A stretch of 64,000 nt of DNA from G965215055 sp965215055 (GCA_965215055.1 OZ244046.1:124001-188000), one strand, 5' to 3'. Shown: positions 53,840-63,007, counted from the stretch's first letter. The notes: generated from the letters alone by a model not told the origin. Numbers and translations are program-made.

Positions 53840-55093
53840 GTGGAGGTGCTGTCGGTAATCGAGCATAAGTCTCTCCAAATTCTACAATCTCGTGGATGGG
53901 GTCAGCAGGCACTCGATTATGCGCATGCTGACACACTCGATAGACTTGAGAAAGAGCTTCCAGCGAAAGCTTGGTCTTGGGGAAAACAGCAAATCAAGTT
54001 TGGGCATTATTGTGGTGTCGTCTCATTGGGAAATTTATCTATTGAGATTCTTCCCAAGATTTACGGTGCTGAGGTTGACCTGGAGTCCAGCCGTCATGCG
54101 TTGGTACGCATGCTTTCCAAGGCACACCGATTGAAGCTTCATCGAGCGAGCACAGCTGGAATTGCGCTCCAGAAGTACAGTCTTCTTGATGTGTTCATAT
54201 TGAATTTTTGTGACCAGTTGCATGCCGAGATGACGCAGGGGATGATTCGAACGTACATAGAGCGCAACGAGAATCTCAACGTATTACGTGGAAGATTACG
54301 AATTGAGCAGCAGTTCAAGCAGAACTTGGCTCACCGTGAGCGGCTTTTTTGTCAATATGATGAGTTAAGCGAGGACAATGTTCACAACCAGGTATTGAAA
54401 TATGTGCTGAAAATCTTGCTAAAAATGGCGGTAGGGAATCGCGCACACCTTCAGGTGGCAGAACTCCTTATGCGCTTTGATACGATAAGCGATGTGGCTG
54501 TAGATGCAGCTGTACTGGACTTGCTGAACTTTGATCGTTCAACTACCAGGTATGAGCCGATTTTCGACCAATGCAGGTGGTTCATGGAGGGTATGCATCC
54601 AGATGTCCTGGCGGGAAAGGAAACCTGCGCTTCATTCTTATTTGATATGAATCGGTTATTTGAAGCATACGTTGGTGCTGAGTTAAGGAAAAAGGCATGG
54701 GGGGAAGGACTGCGGGTAAGAGAGCAGGGCCCGCAGAAGTATTTCGCTTATCGTAAGGATACCGATAAAAATGTCTTCGTGATGAAGCCTGACGTTTCGC
54801 TGATGGATGAGAATAATCAGGTTGTTGCGATCGCGGATGCCAAGTGGAAACTTCTGGATGAAGAAGAAACGAAGTTGGGAGTATCTCAGGCAGATCTGTA
54901 TCAAATAGAAAGTTACGCGACAAGGTATAATGTAAGGAAATTGTTTCTGGTTTATCCCATGCAGCAGAAGATGACGATGCCGGTTCAACTAGCTCTTAAG
55001 GGATCGGGAGCGACGTTGAATATTGTGCCTTTCGATGTCACTGCAAGTAGCAGTAACGAACTACCAAAGCTGTCTTTTGGAGAGTGGCATTGA
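53840..55093 (+). CDS. mcrC: McrC-type nuclease subunit
   Basis: A 417-residue partner of McrB starting at GTG 53840. The N-terminal half (IKFGHYCGVVSLGNLSIEIL, then RGRLRIEQQ) is the McrB-binding region, and the C-terminal half carries a PD-(D/E)xK nuclease with Asp318 (MKPDVSLM) and Asp333-x-Lys335 (IADAKWK). McrC stimulates McrB GTPase and makes the cut. Catalytic residues are present, so the pair is probably active. It forms a two-gene unit with mcrB. Confidence 0.92.
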   Translation: MEVLSVIEHKSLQILQSRGWGQQALDYAHADTLDRLEKELPAKAWSWGKQQIKFGHYCGVVSLGNLSIEILPKIYGAEVDLESSRHALVRMLSKAHRLKLHRASTAGIALQKYSLLDVFILNFCDQLHAEMTQGMIRTYIERNENLNVLRGRLRIEQQFKQNLAHRERLFCQYDELSEDNVHNQVLKYVLKILLKMAVGNRAHLQVAELLMRFDTISDVAVDAAVLDLLNFDRSTTRYEPIFDQCRWFMEGMHPDVLAGKETCASFLFDMNRLFEAYVGAELRKKAWGEGLRVREQGPQKYFAYRKDTDKNVFVMKPDVSLMDENNQVVAIADAKWKLLDEEETKLGVSQADLYQIESYATRYNVRKLFLVYPMQQKMTMPVQLALKGSGATLNIVPFDVTASSSNELPKLSFGEWH

Positions 55094-55146
55094 ATAATGT
55101 CTCCTTCTGGTAAACACAAATAGGTTTTCCCCGCACGCTTTCGAGC

Positions 55147-55193
55147 TGGTGCCTGCTGGAACCGAGTGGATTCGGCAACTCGTCGAGGCACCA
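55147..55193. repeat. Nested inverted repeat near the right end of island 3
   Basis: TGGTGCCT (55147-55154) pairs with AGGCACCA (55186-55193), and inside it CGAGT (55163-55167) pairs with ACTCG (55178-55182). The result is a two-tier hairpin with no T-run after it. It lies about 40 bases before the right attachment-like repeat, so it may be a recombinase-binding or secondary-structure element of the island end. Confidence 0.5.
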
Positions 55194-55232
55194 CAATTAC
55201 AAGTAAGCTATTGATATTGAATCGCAAAAAGT

Positions 55233-55254
55233 GCCCGTTTACAATTGAGTGGGA
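55233..55254 (+). repeat. Right attachment-like repeat (displaced guaA 3' end)
   Basis: ATTGAGTGGGA at 55244-55254 matches the last coding bases of guaA exactly, with a looser GCCCG match at 55233. The following ACTAA completes Asp and a stop in the guaA frame, as expected if this was the original guaA end before insertion. Confidence 0.75.
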
Positions 55255-55300
55255 CTAATGCTTTTCTCAGTAAGTTGCGAAACTACAATAATAAAGTGCT

Positions 55301-55753
55301 TTGATTGACGACGAACACTGGATGCGTGCAGCCCTGCGATTAGCAAAGCGTGCGGCAACGAGTCAGGAGGTACCGGTGGGTGCAGTCGTTGTCTATGCAG
55401 ACACTATTTCAGGCGTAGGCTGGAACCAATCAATTTCTCAGAGTGACCCTTGTGCACATGCGGAAATCGTTGCATTACGCGCAGCGGCAAAATCGATGAA
55501 TAATTATCGATTGCTGAATACAACCTTGTATGTGACTTTAGAACCATGTGTCATGTGTGTGGGTGCCATGCTGCACGCGAGAATAAAGAGGCTGGTATTT
55601 GGTGCTTATGACCCTAAAACGGGTGCAGCCGGTTCGGTATTTGACTTGCTTTCAGATGTAAGCCATAACCATTCCATTGAGGTAAAAAAAGGCGTTTTAG
55701 AGCAGGAGTGTGGGGGCTTGTTAAGAGACTTTTTCCAGCAGCGTCGGCAGTAA
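55301..55753 (+). CDS. tadA: tRNA-specific adenosine deaminase
   Basis: Deaminates the wobble adenosine of tRNA-Arg(ACG) to inosine, an essential step. The zinc site is complete: HAEIVAL with the catalytic glutamate and EPCVMCVGAMLHAR. Start is TTG 55301 (IDDEHWMRAALRLAKRA), which suits the family; ATG 55322 would trim seven residues. It lies straight after the right edge of the McrBC island and in other genomes follows guaA. Confidence 0.96.
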   Translation: MIDDEHWMRAALRLAKRAATSQEVPVGAVVVYADTISGVGWNQSISQSDPCAHAEIVALRAAAKSMNNYRLLNTTLYVTLEPCVMCVGAMLHARIKRLVFGAYDPKTGAAGSVFDLLSDVSHNHSIEVKKGVLEQECGGLLRDFFQQRRQ

Positions 55754-56324
55754 ATACTATTAGTAGATATATTATAATTTGAAAAATTTAAAGGGAAATT
55801 GCCACAACTTGAGTTAACCAAAAATACTTTGAACTATTTAGAATAATCCAGAAAAAATTGGATGAATTTTAATCGATTGAATTGATATTCTAACCTTTTT
55901 CTGTTCGATCTGTACACATCTATAAATAAGCAAAATAGTTCTAGATAAAGTTCTATCAATTCAAATTCAGTGGCTGAACTGGTTTCTCGCTATGTCTAAG
56001 CTGGGTATAAATAAAGGTTTGTCCAAGTAAAAGTGCTTGCAAGTATTGGTTTGCTGGTGTAGTTTGGCCACTCTGCCTCGGCCCATTTTACCTATGGTTT
56101 TGATCTGATTTACAATAATTTAGTATATAAGAATAGCAACTGATAGCAGACATAAATTAAGAGTTTAGTGCTAGCTGTGCAACAATGTCTTCAAGTTGTA
56201 TATCGGGATTACATGCTCGGATTTGGTGAAAGTAAGTAACGCATCATGGTAATGGTGCCTTAGTTGCTGATGTCATTACGCTGTCATATATAATATGAAG
56301 TAAACAAAGCTTTGAGTTTATAGC
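55754..56324. other. 571-base AT-rich gap
   Basis: No frame longer than a few tens of codons looks coding. It holds a short inverted repeat TTCAG/CTGAA at 55966-55978 and, near its right end, a promoter candidate for the acyl-CoA synthetase operon. I see no RNA gene, transposon end or terminator with a clear T-run. Confidence 0.5.
56264..56294 (+). promoter_or_regulatory. Candidate promoter of the acyl-CoA synthetase/Liv operon
   Basis: TTGCTG at 56264-56269 is followed after 17 bases by TATATA (56287-56292), overlapping TATAAT (56289-56294, spacing 19). It lies about 30 bases before the first start codon. Confidence 0.5.
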
Positions 56325-58211
56325 ATGAGCACTTTTCCCAGCCTTTTTTTACAGCAAGTCAGAGCAAGCAAGCTTGATCCAGCAGTCCGTTACAAACGCT
56401 ACGGATTATGGAGAACTTGGACATGGGGAGATACTGATTTATTTGTACGTGAATTAGTATGCGGGTTGGCATATAGAGGTATTAAAGCGAATGATAAAGT
56501 TGCCATCATGGGCAATAACATTCCTGAGCTCTACCTTGCAATGATTGCCGTACAATGTCTGAGTGCAGTTCCTGTTCCTGTGCACCCTGATTCAAACTCC
56601 GAAGAGCTAATTTCGTATCTAAATAACTGCGAAGCCAAGTTCGTTATGGTACAGGACCAGCAACAAGTTGACGGCCTGTATGCCGTAAAAGAAAGATGCC
56701 CTAAGTTCGAGGAAATGGTTTATAACGACGAGCGTGGTATGCATGAATATACCTCTTCCCGTCTACATAGCTTCTTGCAGATGCGGGAGGCAGGTAAAAA
56801 ATTTGCTGCTGACAATCCCAATTTCTTCGAAGACGTTACTCAGAAAGTTTCATCAGATGCAGATGCCTTTATCCTCTATACTTCGGGCACTTCTGGTAAG
56901 CCGCGTGGCGCAGTGCATACGCATGGTAGTTTGATCAACACTGGTGAAGCGTTAATTACGCAAGAAAAAATAACACGAGATGAAGAAGTGATTGCATTTT
57001 TACCATTATCTTATGCGGCAAATATATTATTTACCTACACACTTTGGCTACTAAGGGGTTTTACTATCAACTGTCCCGAAAGTAATGAAACTATTATGAC
57101 GGATTTGCGTGAGATTGGGCCCTCTATTCTTTATGCACCGCCTCACTTTTATAAGCAGTTGTATTCTGAGATTATTGCAAGGGCACAGCGCTCTAAGTCC
57201 AAGTCATTTAATAGATGGCTGAGTGTTGCAAGACAAAAAAGAAATAAGTTCATAAATGGTGATGCTTTAACTGGGGCCGATAGTTTTAAATATAAACTTG
57301 GCGATTTGTTCATGTATGCGCCGCTTAAAAACGTTTATGGGCTAACAAAGCTACGTAAGGCCTTTACCGGTGGCGATATAATGAGTAGTGAAGTGTTCAA
57401 TTTTTTTCGAAGTATTGGTATTGATCTTAGAAAATCTTATGGAACTGCCGAGTCTGCAGGTCTTATCTGTGTGCAGGGGCCTGAACAGATCGATAATCTA
57501 TCTGGTGAATACAGCATGGGTGTGCCGCTAGCGGGTGTAGAGGTTACAAAACTCGATGACGGTGAAATTGCATTTAGAGGAATAAATGCCTTTAAGGAAT
57601 ATTATCAAGACCCAGATTCTACGGCTGCTGCGAAAGATGCAGATGGCTGGGTCAGAACAGGGGACATGGGTGAAATTGATGACCAAGGGGCGTTAAGAAT
57701 TACTGAACGTGTTGATTCCATTGGTAAATTCGGAAGTGGTGATTTGTTTGCTCCGCATCTGGTAGAGAATGCCTTGAAATCTTCACCATATACTAAAGAA
57801 GCTGTCGTGGTTGGCGATGGCAAAGAAGCGATTGCTGCGCTTATAGTGATTGATAGTGACGCGGTAGGGAGCTGGGCGGAAGCAAACAGGATCCGTTTTA
57901 CCGGTTATCGGGATTTGGCAACTAAAAATGAAGTATATGAGCTGATAAAAAAGGTAGTGGATGATGTTAATGCGCATATCGAGCAAGTTGAAGGAAAAGG
58001 CTCCCCGCTGATCGAACGTTTTTTAATTATGCATCGTGAGTTTAATGTTGATGTGGGAGAGATGACGCGGTCACGCAAAATCAAGCGTGATGTCGTGATG
58101 GGTAGACATAAGGCATTAGTTGATGCGTTATATTCATCACGGCAAACCTATGAAGTGAGAGATACTTCCAGTGGTGAAACGGTAGCAGAGCTGAAATTAC
58201 AATCTGTATAG
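56325..58211 (+). CDS. AMP-forming acyl-CoA synthetase (substrate unknown)
   Basis: A 628-residue adenylate-forming enzyme, probably activating a fatty or aromatic acid to its CoA thioester. The AMP motif is ILYTSGTSGKPRGAVHTHG; later motifs are YGTAESAG, GWVRTGDMGEID and the C-terminal SRKIKRDVV with the catalytic lysine region. The usual second-motif loop reads RVDSIGKFGSGDLFAPHLVE. It heads the operon with four ABC transporter genes, so it may activate the transported acid on entry. No membrane segment is seen. Substrate cannot be read from sequence. Confidence 0.88.
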   Translation: MSTFPSLFLQQVRASKLDPAVRYKRYGLWRTWTWGDTDLFVRELVCGLAYRGIKANDKVAIMGNNIPELYLAMIAVQCLSAVPVPVHPDSNSEELISYLNNCEAKFVMVQDQQQVDGLYAVKERCPKFEEMVYNDERGMHEYTSSRLHSFLQMREAGKKFAADNPNFFEDVTQKVSSDADAFILYTSGTSGKPRGAVHTHGSLINTGEALITQEKITRDEEVIAFLPLSYAANILFTYTLWLLRGFTINCPESNETIMTDLREIGPSILYAPPHFYKQLYSEIIARAQRSKSKSFNRWLSVARQKRNKFINGDALTGADSFKYKLGDLFMYAPLKNVYGLTKLRKAFTGGDIMSSEVFNFFRSIGIDLRKSYGTAESAGLICVQGPEQIDNLSGEYSMGVPLAGVEVTKLDDGEIAFRGINAFKEYYQDPDSTAAAKDADGWVRTGDMGEIDDQGALRITERVDSIGKFGSGDLFAPHLVENALKSSPYTKEAVVVGDGKEAIAALIVIDSDAVGSWAEANRIRFTGYRDLATKNEVYELIKKVVDDVNAHIEQVEGKGSPLIERFLIMHREFNVDVGEMTRSRKIKRDVVMGRHKALVDALYSSRQTYEVRDTSSGETVAELKLQSV

Positions 58212-58225
58212 TTGATGATAAAGAT

Positions 58226-59014
58226 ATGGATAATGGCGTAAACGGAAAAGAACCTCACTTAGTGGTCGAGAGCATTGACTTGGCATTTGGAGGTACCAAA
58301 GCAATAACGGATATCAGTTTTACAGTTTATAAGGGCGAAATCTGTGCCGTAATAGGCCCTAACGGGGCTGGGAAAAGTTCTATGCTGAATGTGATTAATG
58401 GTGTGTATATACCGCAAAAAGGCTCTATCACATTTGAAGGACAAAAATTTACAAAGATGAAACCTCACTCTGCAGCAGTAATGGGCATTGGTCGCACTTT
58501 TCAAAATATTGCCTTATTTTCGGGAATGACTGTGATTGAAAACCTCATGACTGGCCGTAACTTGATGATGAAGGCTACTTTTATAGAAAATGCCTTGGGG
58601 ATTGGGCGTAGTAAGAAAGAGGAGCTTGAGCACCGGGAAGCGGTAGAAGAGATTATTGAGTTTTTAGGACTACAGTTGATACGCAAAACTCAGGTTTCAG
58701 CATTATCATATGGGTTGCAGAAGCGAGTTGAGCTTGGACGCGCACTGGCGGCAGAGCCTAAAATGCTATTGCTTGATGAACCGATGACAGGTATGAATTT
58801 GGATGAAAAGTTGGATATGGCCTGCTTCATACAGGAGATTAATTACAATCGCGGAACGACAATTGTCTTGATTGAACATGATATGGGCGTGGTAATGGAC
58901 ATCTCCAATCACGTGGTAGTAATGGACTACGGCGCAAAGATTGGTGATGGCACCCCTGATGAAGTTAAGAACAATCAAGCTGTTATTGATGCTTATTTGG
59001 GTGTCAGCCATTAG
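58226..59014 (+). CDS. livG: Branched-chain amino acid-type ABC transporter ATPase (LivG-like)
   Basis: A 262-residue cytoplasmic ATPase. Walker A GPNGAGKSSM, a modified signature LSYGLQKRVELGRALA and Walker B MLLLDEPMTGMN are seen. The LivG-specific insertion after VINGVYIPQKG is present. It is 14 bases behind the acyl-CoA synthetase, so probably co-transcribed. The transported substrate may be a carboxylic acid rather than an amino acid, given the synthetase. Confidence 0.9.
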   Translation: MDNGVNGKEPHLVVESIDLAFGGTKAITDISFTVYKGEICAVIGPNGAGKSSMLNVINGVYIPQKGSITFEGQKFTKMKPHSAAVMGIGRTFQNIALFSGMTVIENLMTGRNLMMKATFIENALGIGRSKKEELEHREAVEEIIEFLGLQLIRKTQVSALSYGLQKRVELGRALAAEPKMLLLDEPMTGMNLDEKLDMACFIQEINYNRGTTIVLIEHDMGVVMDISNHVVVMDYGAKIGDGTPDEVKNNQAVIDAYLGVSH

Positions 59015-59052
59015 ACTGTAAAACTTGGACAGGGTGTGAAAGGAGCAAACAG

Positions 59053-60000
59053 GTGGAAATTCTAGCAGGATTCAGCAATGCGTTTGTTGAGATGTTCACC
59101 CTTTTTGGGTTGGAGGTGCTTATTGGTGGAATGCTCTCGGGGATTATGTATACATTGGTGGCCATCGGATTTGTGCTTGTCTACAAGTCCTCTGGTGTAT
59201 TTAATTTTGCACAGGGAACGATGTTGCTGTTTGCAGCCTTGACGTTTGTAAGCCTGCTAGAAAGGCAGGTAAGTTTCTGGATAGCATTTACTATCACTAC
59301 GTTTGTGATGGTGGTTATAGGCATCGTTATAGAACGCACGGTAATGCGTCCACTCGCTAATCAGTCGTTGCTGTCATTGTTTATGGCTACGGTCGGATTA
59401 AATTATTTCTTGGAAGGTTTTGCCCAAGGCACTTGGGATGCTGCAGTACATGGCCTGGAGTTGGGTATTCCCTCCGATCCAATTTTTGTTTCCGAGTATA
59501 TCCCTTGGCTCGATATCCTGTTGAGTACTTTTGACGGTTTTGTCGCAGGGGTAGCACTCATTTTGGTATTAGCCCTGTATCTTTTTTTTCAATATACGCG
59601 TACAGGCCTGTCACTACGTGCGGTGTCCGATGATCATATGGCTGCACAGGCAGTAGGTATTCCACTTTCGAGAATTTGGGCAATTGTATGGGCTGTTACT
59701 GGTGTGATTGTTTTTATAGCGGGAATGGCGTGGGCAGACCGCTTGAGCGTATCTTTTACACTGACGTGGGCTGTACTAAAAGGGCTTCCCGTGATCCTTA
59801 TTGGCGGGTTGACGTCTATACCTGGCTGTATTGTAGGTGGCTTGATAATTGGCTCAAGTGAAAAGCTTGGTGAGATCTTTTTTGCAGATGCCTTTGGTGG
59901 GCAGGGAATTGAACATTGGTGGGCCTATTTGACCGCGTTGGTATTTATATTGATACGTCCAACGGGAATGTTTGGTGAGCGTGAAATTGAGAGAGTATAG
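59053..60000 (+). CDS. livH: ABC transporter permease (LivH-like)
   Basis: A 315-residue permease from GTG 59053 with about eight membrane helices. LivH motifs: YTLVAIGFVLVYKSSGVFNFAQG at the start of the core, and the coupling-helix region SDDHMAAQAVGIPLSRIWAI. Two bases separate it from the next permease. A GAAAGGAG site precedes the start. Confidence 0.92.
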   Translation: MEILAGFSNAFVEMFTLFGLEVLIGGMLSGIMYTLVAIGFVLVYKSSGVFNFAQGTMLLFAALTFVSLLERQVSFWIAFTITTFVMVVIGIVIERTVMRPLANQSLLSLFMATVGLNYFLEGFAQGTWDAAVHGLELGIPSDPIFVSEYIPWLDILLSTFDGFVAGVALILVLALYLFFQYTRTGLSLRAVSDDHMAAQAVGIPLSRIWAIVWAVTGVIVFIAGMAWADRLSVSFTLTWAVLKGLPVILIGGLTSIPGCIVGGLIIGSSEKLGEIFFADAFGGQGIEHWWAYLTALVFILIRPTGMFGEREIERV

Positions 60001-60002
60001 AC

Positions 60003-61118
60003 ATGTACTATCGTGAGACAGGCCAGATTACTGAAAATTATGCCAAGGACAGGCGTATGATGCCGATACGCGAAGATCGCTGGATTATGTGGGCTTTCCT
60101 GGCCTTTATGTTTTTGGTTGTTCCGCTTATAGGTAATGACTACTGGCTCAGTGCTATTTTAATTCCGATGATGGTATTAGGTGTCGCTAGTTTAGGATTG
60201 AACATTGCGACGGGGTATACTGGACAGCTTTCACTCGGTTCGGCAGGGTTTATGTCTTTTGGTGCATTTACAGCACTTAATCTGCTGCTACGTGTTGAAT
60301 GGATGAACATTTGGTTGGCTTTTTTGTGCGCTGGTATCGTATCAGGATTGATAGGAATTGTATTTGGTCTTCCTAGCTTACGTATTAAAGGATTCTACTT
60401 GCTTGTATCGACATTGTGTGCGCAGTTCTTTCACGAGTGGGTATTCGGTGCCTTTCCATGGTTTTTAGACTACGAGAGTTCAGGTATTAAGCATCTACCA
60501 TGGTTTCACTATCGTTTCCTGCCATTTCAGGATCAAATCTTCGAATTTTTTGGGCTTGAAAAGGACTACAATGGTTACGTTTGGCGGTATTTGATTACTT
60601 TAATCGTAACGCTATTGTTGGCAATTTCGGCCAAAAATATGGTGCGTAGTTCAACTGGACGAAATTGGATGGCCGTGCGAGACATGGATATTGCCGCGAG
60701 CGTCATCGGTATCCCGGTAGGCAGGACCAAGTTAAATGCATTCTTCGTAAGCTGTTTTTATGTTGGAGTTTCAGGAGCCATGTACTCGTACTGCTACATT
60801 GGTAATCTCGACTATAGCGGCTATGACCTGAGCGTGTCGTTTTTGATCATGTTTATGGTGATCCTAGGTGGCTTGGGTTCTATTTTAGGCTCTTTCTTAG
60901 GCGCTATTTTTGTCTATGGCTGGCCAATACTGGTAACGAGATTTGGTAACGCAGTGTTTGGGGGTGGTGCTCTGGACACTACGTTTGTGGAAAATAATTC
61001 AAAAATTGTGATTGGTACTATCATTGTTTTATTATTAATTTACCATCCAAATGGCTTTGCAGGGCTATGGAACTCTGCTAAACATCGGTTACGTATCTGG
61101 CCATTTTCTACTACGTAA
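60003..61118 (+). CDS. livM: ABC transporter permease (LivM-like)
   Basis: A 371-residue permease with about nine helices. GLNIATGYTGQLSLGSAGFM and the coupling region VRDMDIAASVIGIPVGRTKLNAF are diagnostic. It directly follows livH and precedes livF by 59 bases; in relatives a periplasmic binding protein often lies in that interval but here there is none. Confidence 0.92.
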   Translation: MYYRETGQITENYAKDRRMMPIREDRWIMWAFLAFMFLVVPLIGNDYWLSAILIPMMVLGVASLGLNIATGYTGQLSLGSAGFMSFGAFTALNLLLRVEWMNIWLAFLCAGIVSGLIGIVFGLPSLRIKGFYLLVSTLCAQFFHEWVFGAFPWFLDYESSGIKHLPWFHYRFLPFQDQIFEFFGLEKDYNGYVWRYLITLIVTLLLAISAKNMVRSSTGRNWMAVRDMDIAASVIGIPVGRTKLNAFFVSCFYVGVSGAMYSYCYIGNLDYSGYDLSVSFLIMFMVILGGLGSILGSFLGAIFVYGWPILVTRFGNAVFGGGALDTTFVENNSKIVIGTIIVLLLIYHPNGFAGLWNSAKHRLRIWPFSTT

Positions 61119-61177
61119 GCAATTGGAAAAGTTTTTATGTTTGTTATTTAAGAGATGAAAGTAAGATAGAAATAATT

Positions 61178-62014
61178 ATGAGCGATGCCCCATCATTAGC
61201 AGCTGCAAATGATAATACACCGATATTGGCGATTAATAATATTGAGGCCGTCTATAGCAGGGTTATTCTTGCTTTGCGTGGAGTCTCCCTGGTTGTAAAT
61301 GAGGGTGAAGTAGTATCTTTGCTTGGTGCTAATGGTGCAGGCAAAACGACAACACTGAAAGCATGTTCACGTTTATTGGAATCGGAGAATGGCCAAGTAA
61401 CAAAAGGTGCTATAGAGCTAAAGGGTCACGATATTGCATCCTATTCTGCTTATGACATGGTGAAAAGAGGTGTAGTTCAGGTATTGGAAGGACGCCATAT
61501 ATTTGCGCATTTGGATGTTGAAGAAAATTTGCTGACGGGCTCTTTTATTCAGAATATGAATAAAGCAGAACTAAAAAGAAATTTAAATCATGTTTATGAA
61601 TTGTTTCCCCGTATAGCAAACCGACGTAATACTCCCGGTGGCTTATGCTCGGGTGGTGAGCAGCAAATGATTGCTGTAGGCCGGGCACTTATGTCAAAGC
61701 CAAGTCTGATTTTGTTGGATGAGCCATCCATGGGGCTTGCACCACAGTTTGTTGAACAAATATTTGAGATTGTAAAGCGACTCAACGAAGAAGAAGGCGT
61801 GAGCTTTCTGATTTCAGAACAAAATGCCAGGATTGCACTGCGCTATGCATCAGTTGGCTATGTAATCGAGAATGGGCGTGTGGTGAAAAAAGGGTCATCA
61901 AAGGAACTGCTTGAATCAACGGATGTGGCTGAGATGTATTTAGGCGGTGCGGATAAGGGCCTTTCATTTGATGGCGTTAAGTACTACCATCGCCGTCGTC
62001 CCTGTTTCGTCTAA
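61178..62014 (+). CDS. livF: ABC transporter ATPase (LivF-like)
   Basis: A 278-residue second ATPase of the transporter. Walker A GANGAGKTTTL, signature LCSGGEQQMIAVGRAL and Walker B LILLDEPSMGLAP are intact. A C-terminal extension (VKYYHRRRPCFV) goes beyond the usual family end. It ends 22 bases before the convergent metallo-hydrolase gene. Confidence 0.92.
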   Translation: MSDAPSLAAANDNTPILAINNIEAVYSRVILALRGVSLVVNEGEVVSLLGANGAGKTTTLKACSRLLESENGQVTKGAIELKGHDIASYSAYDMVKRGVVQVLEGRHIFAHLDVEENLLTGSFIQNMNKAELKRNLNHVYELFPRIANRRNTPGGLCSGGEQQMIAVGRALMSKPSLILLDEPSMGLAPQFVEQIFEIVKRLNEEEGVSFLISEQNARIALRYASVGYVIENGRVVKKGSSKELLESTDVAEMYLGGADKGLSFDGVKYYHRRRPCFV

Positions 62015-62036
62015 ATATTTTATTCATTGAGCAGTC

Positions 62037-62990
62037 TCAATCAGCTTTTTGTAGGCGCTCGACCCAAACGTCCAATCCTGCCGCATTCAGTCTCAAATCA
62101 GATTCTAGAAAATCCATTTGCGTCTCTACGTTTGCGGTGTTGTATCTTTTGTTTAACCGTGCTTGCAAATATTCCCTAAGTGCGTCATAAATTTTTTCCT
62201 TGCGATTTTTCATACCTGCATAGCTCTGCGCGATCTTGGCATATTGGCTGATATCGTTACATAGTTCACCTGCCAAGCGGCTGATTTCTGTAACCTTGCC
62301 AAAATGAGTGATGTATATATTTTCTGGGTTGTAGCTGAGAATTCGCGTTAGTGATTCCTGCCAAGCATTTGGGTCAAACTGTACTGGAGAGGTGGTGGGC
62401 AGAATAAAAGCACCGTTTTCATCATCAAGTTGGCGATACGATAGGCCGAAAGTATCGCCACTGAAGAAGCTTTTGCTTGTTTCATCATATATACAAAAAT
62501 GATGGCGGGCATGGCCCGGGGTGTCCAGGAAGGTCAGTTTACGCCCCGCAAGTACCAAGGTTGTCTTATCTTCTGCGACAATTATACGCTTTTCATCAAT
62601 GGGAATGATTTCCCCAAAGTTTCGTTTGAATTTTTTTTCGCCGTAAACTGCCATTGCACTGATGATGAGTTTACTTGGATCAGTCATGTGACGTGCGCCA
62701 CGAGGGTGAATGACTAGATTGGCATCGGGTAGTTTGCTCATTAACAAGCCTGCTCCGCCAGCATGGTCCAGGTGCACATGCGTGGGGGCGACGTATTCCA
62801 CCTTGTCAATTGGAATCCCTTTTATTTCCAGGATTTTTAGCAAATAGGGGACGGTGTTCCCTGTACCTGTATCAATAAAGGCTGCGCAGCCATTGTGAAC
62901 CACTAAGTAACAGGCCGTGTGTCCAACATGGCTGTACATGGTGTCAATGCAGGTAATACCAAAATCGTAATCGTAAAAAATAGTTTGCAC
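62037..62990 (-). CDS. Metallo-beta-lactamase-fold hydrolase
   Basis: A 317-residue protein with the binuclear zinc motif THVHLDHAGG (H-x-H-x-D-H), further ligands in TPGHARHHF and FFSGDTFG, and a late ITHFGKV histidine. The C-terminal 100 residues are helical. Members are glyoxalase II-like or lactonase-like thioesterases or nucleases; the substrate here is not clear. It is convergent with livF and 17 bases upstream of the end of the rraA reading frame, so the MBL and rraA genes may form a minus-strand pair with rraA first. Confidence 0.85.
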   Translation of the reverse strand: MQTIFYDYDFGITCIDTMYSHVGHTACYLVVHNGCAAFIDTGTGNTVPYLLKILEIKGIPIDKVEYVAPTHVHLDHAGGAGLLMSKLPDANLVIHPRGARHMTDPSKLIISAMAVYGEKKFKRNFGEIIPIDEKRIIVAEDKTTLVLAGRKLTFLDTPGHARHHFCIYDETSKSFFSGDTFGLSYRQLDDENGAFILPTTSPVQFDPNAWQESLTRILSYNPENIYITHFGKVTEISRLAGELCNDISQYAKIAQSYAGMKNRKEKIYDALREYLQARLNKRYNTANVETQMDFLESDLRLNAAGLDVWVERLQKAD

Positions 62991-63007
62991 GTCAGAGTTT
63001 AGGTAAT

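Larger units (their letters stand above)
51487..55254. mobile_element. Defence island 3: McrBC mini-island at the guaA 3' end
   Basis: A 3.77-kb segment bounded by an 11-bp direct repeat of the guaA end. It contains only mcrB, mcrC and short flanks. The distal repeat, read in the guaA frame, gives P-F-T-I-E-W-D then TAA, parallel to P-A-T-I-E-W-E then TGA at the real guaA end, which is what site-specific insertion into a coding 3' end leaves behind. tadA, a normal neighbour of guaA, follows directly. No integrase gene is inside, so the element is a remnant, or cargo mobilised in trans. The motif GGCACC occurs near both ends (51512, 51578, 55187, and inverted at 55148). Confidence 0.75.
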
